A DNA stretch of 10,000 nucleotides, taken from the NCBI GenBank assembly GCA_011800805.1, contig MPNW01000597.1, forward strand, positions 38,013 through 48,012, written 5' to 3'. This DNA comes from Hirudo medicinalis (lineage: Eukaryota > Annelida > Clitellata > Hirudinida > Hirudinidae). The notes under the pieces are model-generated. The model saw nothing but the letters and a program-made list of their open reading frames with translations. It did not search any database and had not been told where the DNA came from. This document shows, one piece after another, positions 1-6,216 of this stretch; positions within the stretch are counted from its first letter, which is position 1; each line of letters opens with the position of its first letter. The position numbers were made by a program, and so were the translations under genes.

Positions 1-2
1 CT

Positions 3-53
3 GCCAAGGAGAAGATCGGGGACCTCGAGGCCACCTCAGCCTGCCAACAGGAG
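3..53 (+). CDS. RIMBP2: RIM-BP exon 1 of window (coiled coil, partial)
   Basis: Reading frame 3 gives 17 residues, AKEKIGDLEATSACQQE, ending at a phase-0 donor (gag|gtggga). The charged, helix-prone composition matches the coiled-coil exons that follow. The exon start lies upstream of the window or at its edge. The assignment rests on phase, composition and context only. Confidence 0.7.
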
Positions 54-578
54 GTGGGAACGAATTCGACGAGTCGCGAAATATCTATTCAATCGATTTG
101 ATAATACTCTGAAGTCAAAATAAATGGGTTTTCACTTCTGAAAGTATTCCAACGTTTTGCACGCTTGCACGTGTCGGATCCAAGGAAGTGTTTCGACATT
201 TTGCACGCGTGCGTGACCGTCGTTGTGCGTGCATCGACCGACGCGTTTTGGGAATTCTATTCCCGTCGTGCTCGCAAAATTATGCACTGCAAACATAAGA
301 CCGGTGCAGAAACATTCCTAGCCATACGATGCCCTTTGTACGTCTCGTATGTTTGTACGTCTTGTATGTCTGTACGTCTCATATGTTTGTACGTCTCGTA
401 TGTTTGTACGTCCGCTCAAAACCTCTGCAGAGTATGAGCACGTCAGAGGTGAGGATGAACGATTTGGAGGACGAACTGATGGAACTGAGAAGGGAACTGA
501 ACGACAAGGAAGCCACCTTTGAGTCGAAGGAGAAGGTCGGACACTGAATTGCTCGATTAATTAATGCATTCCAGAGTA

Positions 579-630
<52 letters not shown>

Positions 631-1013
631 TATTCATGATGCTGTTTGTTATTATTAGGATTGAATGATTATTAGGATTGAATGATTGGTGTTGAATAAT
701 TTTCATAAACAAGGACACTGACGTTTGTAGTTGTAATGTAATAATTGTGCTTAATTTTTGGAATATTAATATATTATATTACTTAACTTAATATTCGTGG
801 CATTTAAAAGTTTACGTTAGAACGTCAACAAATCGACATGTTTTCATTTAATTTTATTGTGAAAACCAAATTAACATTAATGTAATGTGATTCCCTATAA
901 AACAACCATACAGGTGTTAATAATATTTTCTATCCTGGAGAATTTCGAATAACAAAATTCGATACATGAAGCGTTTGTAAAATGTAATNATGATAATAAT
1001 AATAATAATAATA

Positions 1014-1048
<35 letters not shown>

Positions 1049-1052
1049 AATG

Positions 1053-1129
<77 letters not shown>

Positions 1130-4100
1130 CATCATCATCACGTTGCTCCTTGCAGTCACAGAAAAAGAAAATCGACGACCTTCAGAAGTTCGGCGAAGAG
1201 TTGAAGGTCAGTCGTGCAACATATCCTCTGCCTTAGCCACCCCATCCGGTCCAATCATGAGCTACTTTGTGACATAACATTCATGGTGATGAAGTCGTTG
1301 AAGATGATGATGCACGATGATTACGATAAACGACAAATATGATGATGGTAATGATGATGACGGTGTTGAAAATGACGATGACGATGCGAAGGGATTAACC
1401 CAGACGATCACCATTCATTCTTTCATTGTCTATTCATTCCACTCATTCCATCCATTCTTCCTCAGCTAAAATTACTGACGGTGGAAGACGAGAAGGAATC
1501 CCTGAGGGAGGAGAACAAGAGGTTGTTACGGCAACTGAAGGAACTCAAGTCCATCGATAAAACTGAAAGTGACGTCGTCATCCGAGATTTCGACGTCAGA
1601 GACTCACTGAGTTAGTTTCAATTAGGTTTCAATTTGCTGGCCTAGCTGAATTATAATAATAAAGCTGAATTATAATAATAAAGCATAATTATAATAATAT
1701 AAAGCATAATTATAATAATATAAACGTAATTAGATCTGATAATTGCCGACCACAAATGGGACTTGAAGATGGCTTCTTGTGCGGTTTCTCGTGCGGCTAT
1801 TATTTTCAGTCTGTCTTATTTCGTTACATCTCATTCTAATTTCAGACAACAACAACAATCAAAATGGAGATGATGCAGATTCTGAAGGGAATTCTGTAAG
1901 TCTGTCCCTCCCTTCCTCCTCCTTCTCCTCCTCCTCCTCCTCCTCCTCCTCATCATCATCATCATTATCATCACCTTCATCATAATCATCACCTTCATCA
2001 TAATCATCACCACCACCATCGAATGGTCATCATCACCTTTATCATAATCATCATCACCTTCATTATCATCACTCCTAATCATACTCTCCTCACCTATCAT
2101 TCTCCCCTCCAGGTGAAGGCATTGAGCATCTCACCTGCAGACTCCAACCCTAGCGAACTCCAGGACAGCGTGGTGTCGACGTCAGACCCCTCGGAGGTGC
2201 ACATCTTCCAGGCCCTGTACAACTACGACCCGAACCAGTACTCTCCAAACGAGCAGCCTGGCGAGGAACTCCAGTTGACGGCAGGGGATTTCGTGGTCGT
2301 CTACGGGGACATGGACGAGGTGGGTGGATTGGTCTTTTAAAGTAGGCCGATGCAAGTGAGATTTTAGTGGATTATTTGCACGATTGAAAAGTCATAATTG
2401 ATGTTGTTATTTACTAGCACTTGTTGGTTTTAGGAAGGATTTTTAATTTTTCAATTAATAACTAAATCGATAGATTGTGCAATTGATGTATTATTCTCAA
2501 TTAATAAACAATCGATCAATAATTTATCGGTAAATTATCAATAATCGATGTTAAATTTCAGGACGGGTTTTATTACGGAGAATCCATGGAGGGGCAGAAG
2601 GGTTTCATTCCGTCAAACTTCGTGCGAAAACTTTCAGGTCGGTGCAGACGCCAATCACTTGATTTGTGATTGGTCGATCAATTATTAAATATATCATCAC
2701 CACCACCAGCATCATCATCTTCTTCTTCTTTTTCTTCTTCATCATCATCATCAGCTTCATTATTATTATTATTGTTGTTATTATTATTATATCAGATATT
2801 AAATGTGAATTATTTTAAATTTATTTTGCAGAAAACGAAAAGGCCGACTTCTTCAAAATAATCAACATGGATCTCCTCGACCCGCAGCTGAACAACAACC
2901 CCAAAGGTCAGCAGTTAGTTCATCGAGTTACTGTTTGTGAAAAAAAAATATTTACATTACAATAAAGTCAATTCAATCTTCAAATGTATTATTTAAATAA
3001 ATTCGATTGTCCTTAAAATCAATTAAATATAATTGCTTGGTCGTGTTCTCTCGTAGAGTGGCGAGATTCATCCATTTTTCACTCATTCATTCAGTCTTAC
3101 TACCACCTCTGGGGTCAGAAGCGATGCCTAAGAATAGCAACAAATCACCTCCCAGATCCGTGACCTTGCTGAGCACCGGTTGGTTGGCTATTTATGGAAC
3201 GTGCACGCACGCACGACATGCATGTGAATGAAATGGTAATGCCTCTTGTTTAACTTGTACAACCCTCTCTGTTCAAGTTCAACAATGATTTGTATTGTGC
3301 CTTTTTATGAATCAACTTTAACCCTGGCTGGCCTAACATGGTAACATATCAAGTACATGATCGTTGATGACAAAATTTGTCATCGTCATCATTACCAGCC
3401 TGACATCACTTTTGGAATAAAGTGACTTCTGTCAATAAATGAGTTTTTATTTTTCCAAATAATTAAATTTAATGTTAAATTCTCCTATTCATGAATAACC
3501 ATTCACCCATTCATAACCACATACCACTCTCCCAAACACCGCCTCCCAAAAATTGAGTCCTTCATCGCCGGTCGACTGATCTTTCCAGTCCTTCCGGATC
3601 CGCCCGTCAGCATCAACGTGGAGGTCTCCGACGACGGACGGACCCTGACAGCCTCTTGGCTCCCGGTCACGATTGCCCTCCGCGGGACTTCGAACGGGGT
3701 CCGAGTGGCAGGGTACTATGTCTACATCGATGGCAGGAGGACTAAAGTCGTCAACAACCCCACAGGTACAGGGACGATGTTTTAAGATCTTTTTTCTGAT
3801 CGATCGTTGGTGCGATTTAAAATGCCAAAGTTTCGAATCACTAATGCAGTATGACTCGATGTTTATTCATTAGTTTTAATGTTCGACTCACAAATACAAA
3901 CTAATTGCAAGTGCGATATTTTCATTTCTAAGCTTTAATTGGACGATAAAATGTAAAATGTAATCTTTCCAATCACCGCAGATGACCAGGTAGAAATACG
4001 CCTGGACGAGATAGGTGCGACGACCTTGCCAGGTACGTCACGGTGAGGACCCTGGCTTCGAACGGCAACGAATCCTCAGACTCGGTGCCCTTCTTCCTGA

Positions 4101-5021
4101 GCTACGGCTCGACCACAAACATCATATTTGAAACCCCAAAGAATGGCAACAACCTGGCCGTCGAAAAGGTCAACAGAACTCAGGGCAGTTTTCAGAGCTT
4201 ATCGAGAGACGACGAGTTTGTTAGTTTAAAAGTGGCTGACTTTGTTTGACAGTTTGATTCCATTTGATGCCCTGCTGATTTATGTCACCTGGTTACCTGG
4301 TCTTTCATTCAGGATTTGCCTGACAAGCCTTGGAAGAACCTGCCCAACAGACAGTCTCTCGACTTCCAAGCCACTCAACAATTCCAGGCCCTGTACAGGT
4401 CTGCCAGTGTCAACGATGCACATCCCCTCGCGCACGAGAGCATCAAGTTCAACTCCGATTCGGGCCTGCTCGGCGAGGAAAAGCCGACCAATCATTTTGA
4501 AGAGGGGACAAAATCCCTCGAAGCAAATCTCTGCAACGGTCACGGTCACGCATCATCGCCCGATCAGAATCATTTTCCCAGTCTCCAGCAGCAGGCGGAA
4601 GCCCACGGCAGGGGAAGGACGCACCCGAACGACGACGGCGACGTCCGTCGGCCAGACTCTCCGAACGACTACAGAAAAATTGTTCTCACCGACAATGACG
4701 TCGTGACGTCCATCAACATAAGGGATGACATTCCCGACTCAGAGCTCATCGACTACGAGGACGACGCCCCAGAATCTCTCGTCGACGACACCAGGGACGC
4801 CGGCAGAGTCCGGATCTTCATCGCCCTCTTCAGCTACGACCCGGTCACCATGTCTCCGAACCCCGACGCCACAGACGTCGAGTTGAAATTCAGGGAAGGT
4901 CAAATTATCAAGGTCACTGGAACTGCCTCAATTTATTTACGTTTCAAAATTAATATTTTGTGATTAAAAAAGTTATTTTTATTATTTTTATGCAAATTTC
5001 TTTTTGTTTAATTCTTCATTA

Positions 5022-5055
<34 letters not shown>

Positions 5056-6216
5056 TATTTTGATAAGTGTTATTTATTTAATTTAATCAATTTAATTTGC
5101 AATTTATTCAAGACATTAACTTTCTACACTCTTAATATTTGCAGATATTTGGATCCAAGGATGAAGATGGTTTCTTCCTAGGTGAAGCAGGAGGCAAGAG
5201 GGGTCTCGTGCCCTGCAACATGGTGTCTGAGGTCGAGGTCGACGACCCCAATGTGGCAGACGAGTTGCTTTTGGAGAGCAGCAGGCAGGTCATGCAGAGT
5301 GCCCTTGGTACGAACAGCGAGGCTTCAAGTCCTGCCATGAGCCATCAAAATGAGGAACTTCAAAGAGATGAAGACGGTTGGTTTTAATCGCCTGCCCGGT
5401 CGATCGACTTGAAATGGATTGAGGGTTGACATCGTGACCTTTTGCTTTAAGTGCTTTAAGGCCTTTAAATGATGATGGTTTGTGTTGTTTCCATCTATTT
5501 CTTCATGTTTATTGTGATATATTTAAGCACGTATATTAGGTGTTTGTTTTGAAATATCTTGAAAGTGTTGTCTTTATGGCTGTTGTTTGTGTTGCCTGCT
5601 TCGAGTCAACAAGTAGCTATAAAGTAGAGCTTCAGCGTCTGCCTCCTAACATAGGATTTGGAGGAGACGACGACCCAACCAAAATATTACGATTAAATAT
5701 AATGATTGGTTTTTTTTTATACAAATTTATAAATACAATCAAATATAATCAAATTGCTAATATAATAAACCAATTATTATTTTATTAATATCTTCTGTCA
5801 GTTTGTTATCATCTAATATAATGAACCAACTATTATTAAAATCTTCTGTCGATTTGTTATTACCTAACCACTCCATCTTTCAGTCTCTCCCCAGAGCATG
5901 AGGTACATGGTGGCAGTGTACGACTACGACGCTCTCGAACTCTCGCCGAACGCTGACGTCGAGGTGAGGACGACTCCGACGTCTGTTCAATGCAATTCCT
6001 GTAATTAACGTCGTCGATCATTTTCTATATAAATTTGTATTTTCATATATTTTCTATATTTTCATCTAGCAAGAGCTGTCGTTCAGGCAAGGGGACCTCA
6101 TCGAGGTGTTCGGCCAAGCGGACGGGGACGGGTTTTATTACGGCAGGGTCCGAGGCAGGGTGGGACTGGTGCCCTCGAACTTCGTGACGGAATTTCGCGG
6201 CGACACGCTCATCTGA
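3..6216 (+). CDS. RIMBP2: RIM-binding protein (RIM-BP), 3' part of gene, 14 exons joined
   Basis: This is a presynaptic active-zone scaffold. In known RIM-BPs the SH3 domains bind proline-rich motifs of voltage-gated calcium channels and RIM. Exons: 3-53, 431-535, 1156-1206, 1466-1610, 1846-1895, 2113-2319, 2562-2637, 2832-2906, 3589-3765, 3982-4219, 4313-4912, 5145-5376, 5884-5963, 6070-6216 (TGA 6214-6216). All introns are GT-AG and phases match throughout. Counting from the first visible codon: coiled coil about 1-105, SH3-1 about 163-228, FN3 about 254-355, SH3-2 about 556-622, SH3-3 about 672-740. Diagnostic motifs are ALYNYDP, VYGDMDEDGFYYGE and GFIPSNFV (SH3-1), LFSYDP, DEDGFFLGE and GLVPCNMVSEV (SH3-2), and VYDYDALELSPN, DGDGFYYG and GLVPSNFV (SH3-3). 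The triple-SH3 plus FN3 order is specific to RIM-BP. The 744 visible residues lack the N-terminus. The total exon length is one base short of a whole frame because of a break in exon 10. Invertebrates generally have one RIM-BP, so the vertebrate symbol marks the family, not a specific paralogue. Confidence 0.9.
54..430 (+). other. Intron 1, with CpG-rich and minisatellite parts
   Basis: A 377-nt intron in the coiled-coil region. Its middle (about 140-300) is less AT-rich than other introns here, with many CpG dinucleotides, an E-box CACGTG at 168-173 and two imperfect copies of a TTTTGCACGC-containing segment. A 17-bp minisatellite fills the last 100 bases. No coding potential that fits the flanking phases was found. 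Confidence 0.75.
335..412 (+). repeat. 17-bp minisatellite, 4.6 copies
   Basis: Four consecutive 17-bp units (335-351, 352-368, 369-385, 386-402) of consensus TTTGTACGTCTCGTATG, plus a 10-base partial copy. Units 1 and 4 are identical; units 2 and 3 differ at one and two positions. It sits 18 bp before the exon 2 acceptor. Confidence 0.92.
431..535 (+). CDS. RIMBP2: RIM-BP exon 2 (coiled coil)
   Basis: There are 35 codons between acceptor ctctgcag and donor aag|gtcgga, phase 0 at both ends. The core reads MNDLEDELMELRRELNDKEA, a clear heptad-type amphipathic helix. Reading through the donor meets a stop almost at once (VGH then TGA at 545-547), which supports the boundary. The donor has C at +3 but keeps G at +5. 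Confidence 0.82.
579..623 (+). repeat. (ATT)15 microsatellite
   Basis: Fifteen uninterrupted ATT units inside intron 2. Confidence 0.97.
651..684 (+). repeat. 17-bp tandem duplication
   Basis: Two exact copies of ATTATTAGGATTGAATG (651-667 and 668-684), followed by a decayed third start (ATTGGTGTTGAAT). Intronic. Confidence 0.9.
993..1139 (+). repeat. Compound microsatellite (ATA)7(ATG)11...(ACA)10(ATA)15
   Basis: In one continuous triplet register: ATA x7 (993-1013), ATG x11 (1014-1046), one ATA, one ATG, ACA x10 (1053-1082), ATA x15 (1083-1127), then ACC and three ATC. No indel breaks the register. Intron 2, just upstream of the exon 3 acceptor. Confidence 0.96.
1156..1206 (+). CDS. RIMBP2: RIM-BP exon 3 (coiled coil, 51 nt)
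   Basis: This 17-codon cassette, SQKKKIDDLQKFGEELK, has phase 0 at both ends. The acceptor is ctccttgcag and the donor aag|gtcagt. It continues the coiled coil and lies immediately after a long compound microsatellite. Because exons 2 and 3 are both frame-neutral, either could be skipped without disturbing the protein downstream. Confidence 0.8.
1284..1387 (+). repeat. Degenerate GAT/GAC trinucleotide tract
   Basis: An interrupted, decayed (GAT)n stretch in intron 3, with short pure runs such as GATGATGATG and GACGATGACGATG. It is followed by a CATT-rich stretch that leads to the exon 4 acceptor. Confidence 0.75.
1466..1610 (+). CDS. RIMBP2: RIM-BP exon 4 (end of coiled coil)
   Basis: There are 48 codons plus one base. 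The first part is strongly helical (EDEKESLREENKRLLRQLKE), followed by a polar, acidic stretch (TESDVVIRDFDVRDSL). The acceptor is ttcctcag and the donor a|gttagt. The phase-1 end is completed by exon 5 to give an Asn codon; unspliced reading stops at TAG three bases past the boundary. Confidence 0.83.
1645..1724 (+). repeat. 19/21-bp tandem repeat, 4 copies
   Basis: Two identical 19-bp units (1645-1663, 1664-1682), GCTGAATTATAATAATAAA, are followed by two identical 21-bp units (1683-1703, 1704-1724), which differ by GCAT for GCTG and a small AT insertion. Both 19-bp units end in AATAAA. Intron 4. Confidence 0.93.
1846..1895 (+). CDS. RIMBP2: RIM-BP exon 5 (Asn-rich linker)
   Basis: A 50-nt exon between acceptor ctaatttcag and the consensus donor tct|gtaagt, entering at phase 1 and leaving at phase 0. 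It encodes NNNNNQNGDDADSEGNS, a disordered linker between coiled coil and SH3-1. The Asn run comes from an (AAC)n tract, so a short microsatellite is part of the coding sequence. Confidence 0.75.
1905..2075 (+). repeat. (TCC)n/(ATC)n compound tract
   Basis: A 47-nt uninterrupted pyrimidine run (1905-1951), mostly TCC repeats, starts nine bases inside intron 5. It passes into (ATC)n with two exact 18-bp copies of CATCACCTTCATCATAAT (1969-1986, 1987-2004) and further diverged ATC/ACC triplets up to about 2075. Confidence 0.9.
2113..2319 (+). CDS. RIMBP2: RIM-BP exon 6 (SH3-1, first two thirds)
   Basis: There are 69 codons, phase 0 at both ends, after a long pyrimidine-rich acceptor (ctcccctccag). 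A Ser/Pro-rich lead-in is followed by the SH3 start HIFQALYNYDPNQYSPNE, the acidic GEELQLTAGDF and VVVYGDMDE. The ALYNYDP motif is the SH3 RT-loop signature. The donor gag|gtgggt splits the domain exactly before DGFYYGE in the next exon. Confidence 0.92.
2562..2637 (+). CDS. RIMBP2: RIM-BP exon 7 (SH3-1, end)
   Basis: There are 25 codons plus one base: DGFYYGESMEGQ, then KGFIPSNFVRKLS. Joined to exon 6 it forms the RIM-BP hallmark VYGDMDEDGFYYGE and the PSNFV end of the SH3 fold. The acceptor is aaatttcag and the donor g|gtcggt, phase 1. Confidence 0.92.
2692..2791 (+). repeat. CAT/CTT/ATT compound trinucleotide tract
   Basis: Intron 7 carries (CAC/CAT)n, then a 23-nt pyrimidine run of CTT units (2718-2740), (ATC)4, then (ATT)5, GTTGTT and (ATT)4. 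It ends about 40 bp before the exon 8 acceptor. Confidence 0.88.
2832..2906 (+). CDS. RIMBP2: RIM-BP exon 8 (linker SH3-1 to FN3)
   Basis: A 75-nt exon, phase 1 at both ends, between acceptor attttgcag and donor g|gtcagc. It encodes the polar linker ENEKADFFKIINMDLLDPQL followed by an Asn-rich NNNPK. It has no recognisable domain; the assignment rests on phase continuity and position. Confidence 0.82.
2907..3588 (+). other. Intron 8
   Basis: A 682-nt intron between the linker exon and FN3. Positions 3040-3240 are less AT-rich than the surroundings, with an open frame at 3007-3231 whose translation resembles no known domain and has no flanking splice logic. A 19-bp near-perfect palindrome lies at 3366-3384. 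There is no additional FN3 or SH3 exon. Confidence 0.75.
3589..3765 (+). CDS. RIMBP2: RIM-BP exon 9 (FN3, first half)
   Basis: A 177-nt exon, phase 1 at both ends. It begins VLPDPPVSINVEVSDDGR and continues TLTASWLPVTI, then GVRVAGYYVYIDGRRTKVV. The PP start, the B-strand Trp and the GYYVYIDG C-strand are classic FN3 features. The acceptor is ctttccag and the donor g|gtacag. Confidence 0.9.
3982..4219 (+). CDS. RIMBP2: RIM-BP exon 10 (FN3, second half; reading frame broken)
   Basis: The exon enters in the expected phase and reads DDQVEIRLDEIG before reaching an in-frame TGA at 4044-4046. The homologous continuation YVTVRTLASNGNESSDSVPF lies in the -1 frame from 4034 and runs on to donor ttt|gttagt at 4219, where phase again matches exon 11. 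The exon is 238 nt where 239 would keep frame. It could contain a one-base deletion (real or assembly error), or an unrecognised 47-nt intron at 4033-4079. Past the FN3 end the sequence becomes low-complexity linker (TPKNGNNLAVEK, SFQSLSRDDEF). Confidence 0.8.
4313..4912 (+). CDS. RIMBP2: RIM-BP exon 11 (long acidic linker and start of SH3-2)
   Basis: The largest exon: exactly 200 codons, phase 0 at both ends, acceptor ttcattcag and donor aag|gtcact. The first 160 or so residues have no recognisable fold: a polar, His/Asn/Ser-rich stretch (GHGHASSPDQNHF), then an acidic one (NIRDDIPDSELIDYEDDAPE). The last 37 residues begin SH3-2: RVRIFIALFSYDPVTMSPNP, then ELKFREGQIIK. In other RIM-BPs this interval usually also holds two more FN3 domains, which are not seen here. 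Confidence 0.92.
5023..5055 (+). repeat. (ATT)11 microsatellite
   Basis: Eleven exact ATT units in intron 11, between the two exons that encode SH3-2. Confidence 0.96.
5145..5376 (+). CDS. RIMBP2: RIM-BP exon 12 (end of SH3-2 and SH3-2/3 linker)
   Basis: Begins IFGSKDEDGFFLGEAGGKRG and continues LVPCNMVSEVEVDDPNVADE, completing SH3-2 after exon 11. It then runs through a helical, polar linker (LLLESSRQVMQSAL, NEELQRDED). The acceptor is atatttgcag. The chosen donor g|gttggt at 5377 gives phase 1, matching exon 13; unspliced reading stops at TAA 12 bases later. Confidence 0.92.
5377..5883 (+). other. Intron 12
   Basis: A 507-nt intron between the SH3-2 linker and SH3-3. It is mostly AT-rich, with two diverged copies of a sequence like cttctgtc(a/g)(g/a)tttgttat near 5792 and 5842. 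A short island at 5600-5690 is less AT-rich and open in one frame, but it lacks splice sites compatible with the flanking phase 1. Confidence 0.75.
5884..5963 (+). CDS. RIMBP2: RIM-BP exon 13 (SH3-3, first half)
   Basis: An 80-nt exon encoding VSPQSMRYMVAVYDYDALEL then SPNADVE, the RT-loop half of the third SH3. The acceptor is catctttcag, entering at phase 1, and the donor gag|gtgagg, leaving at phase 0. The SPN-x-DVE motif closely matches the RIM-BP SH3-3 pattern. Confidence 0.92.
6070..6216 (+). CDS. RIMBP2: RIM-BP terminal exon 14 (SH3-3 end and C-terminus)
   Basis: 48 codons plus TGA, following a tag acceptor (cttttcatctag is not the wording here; the last bases are catctag). It reads QELSFRQGDLIEVFGQADGD, GFYYGRVRGRVGLVPSNFV and TEFRGDTLI. 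SH3-3 is complete, with only about nine residues after PSNFV. The final TLI fits a class I PDZ-ligand pattern. Confidence 0.93.
   Translation, partial: QELSFRQGDLIEVFGQADGDGFYYGRVRGRVGLVPSNFVTEFRGDTLI

Larger units (their letters stand above)
536..1155 (+). other. Intron 2, microsatellite-rich
   Basis: A 620-nt intron between coiled-coil exons. It holds a (ATT)15 tract, a duplicated 17-bp unit, about 270 nt of unremarkable AT-rich sequence (700-970), and a compound trinucleotide microsatellite that ends 16 nt before the acceptor. One ambiguous base (N) is at 989, at the microsatellite edge. Confidence 0.8.

Noticed and set aside
335..412. Short regularly repeated units resembling a CRISPR array
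   Set aside because: The 17-bp units are directly adjacent with no spacers, and the context is a eukaryotic intron; it is a minisatellite.
895..1277. Open frames encoding poly-Ile/Met/Thr, poly-Leu/Ser and similar runs on both strands
   Set aside because: Pure translations of the trinucleotide microsatellite. The same applies at 1779-2100, 2670-2861 and 9634-9849.
2519..2538. ATAATTTA-TCGG-TAAATTAT hairpin in intron 6
   Set aside because: An 8-bp A/T-only stem in very AT-rich sequence is expected by chance.
3007..3231. A 74-codon open frame in intron 8 as a possible gene or extra exon
   Set aside because: Composition and translation resemble no domain, no splice sites fit the flanking phase 1, and the length is unremarkable for a less AT-rich patch.
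4011..4046. Programmed -1 ribosomal frameshift in exon 10
   Set aside because: No X-XXY-YYZ slippery heptamer or obvious downstream structure; an indel or a short intron is simpler.
4280..4549. An 89-codon open frame on the minus strand over exon 11
   Set aside because: Antisense shadow of coding sequence, with no independent promoter, splice or domain evidence.
4242..4706. A 154-codon open frame overlapping RIM-BP exon 11 in another frame
   Set aside because: It is a shadow of the long GC-rich exon. Exon 11's own frame joins SH3-2 in phase at both ends, and the shadow protein is Ser/Thr/Arg-rich with no recognisable domain.
5145..5397. Read-through of the exon 12 donor to TAA as an alternative RIM-BP end lacking SH3-3
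   Set aside because: It adds only DGWF-like residues after the donor. Phase and homology strongly support splicing to exon 13. Intron retention cannot be judged without RNA data.
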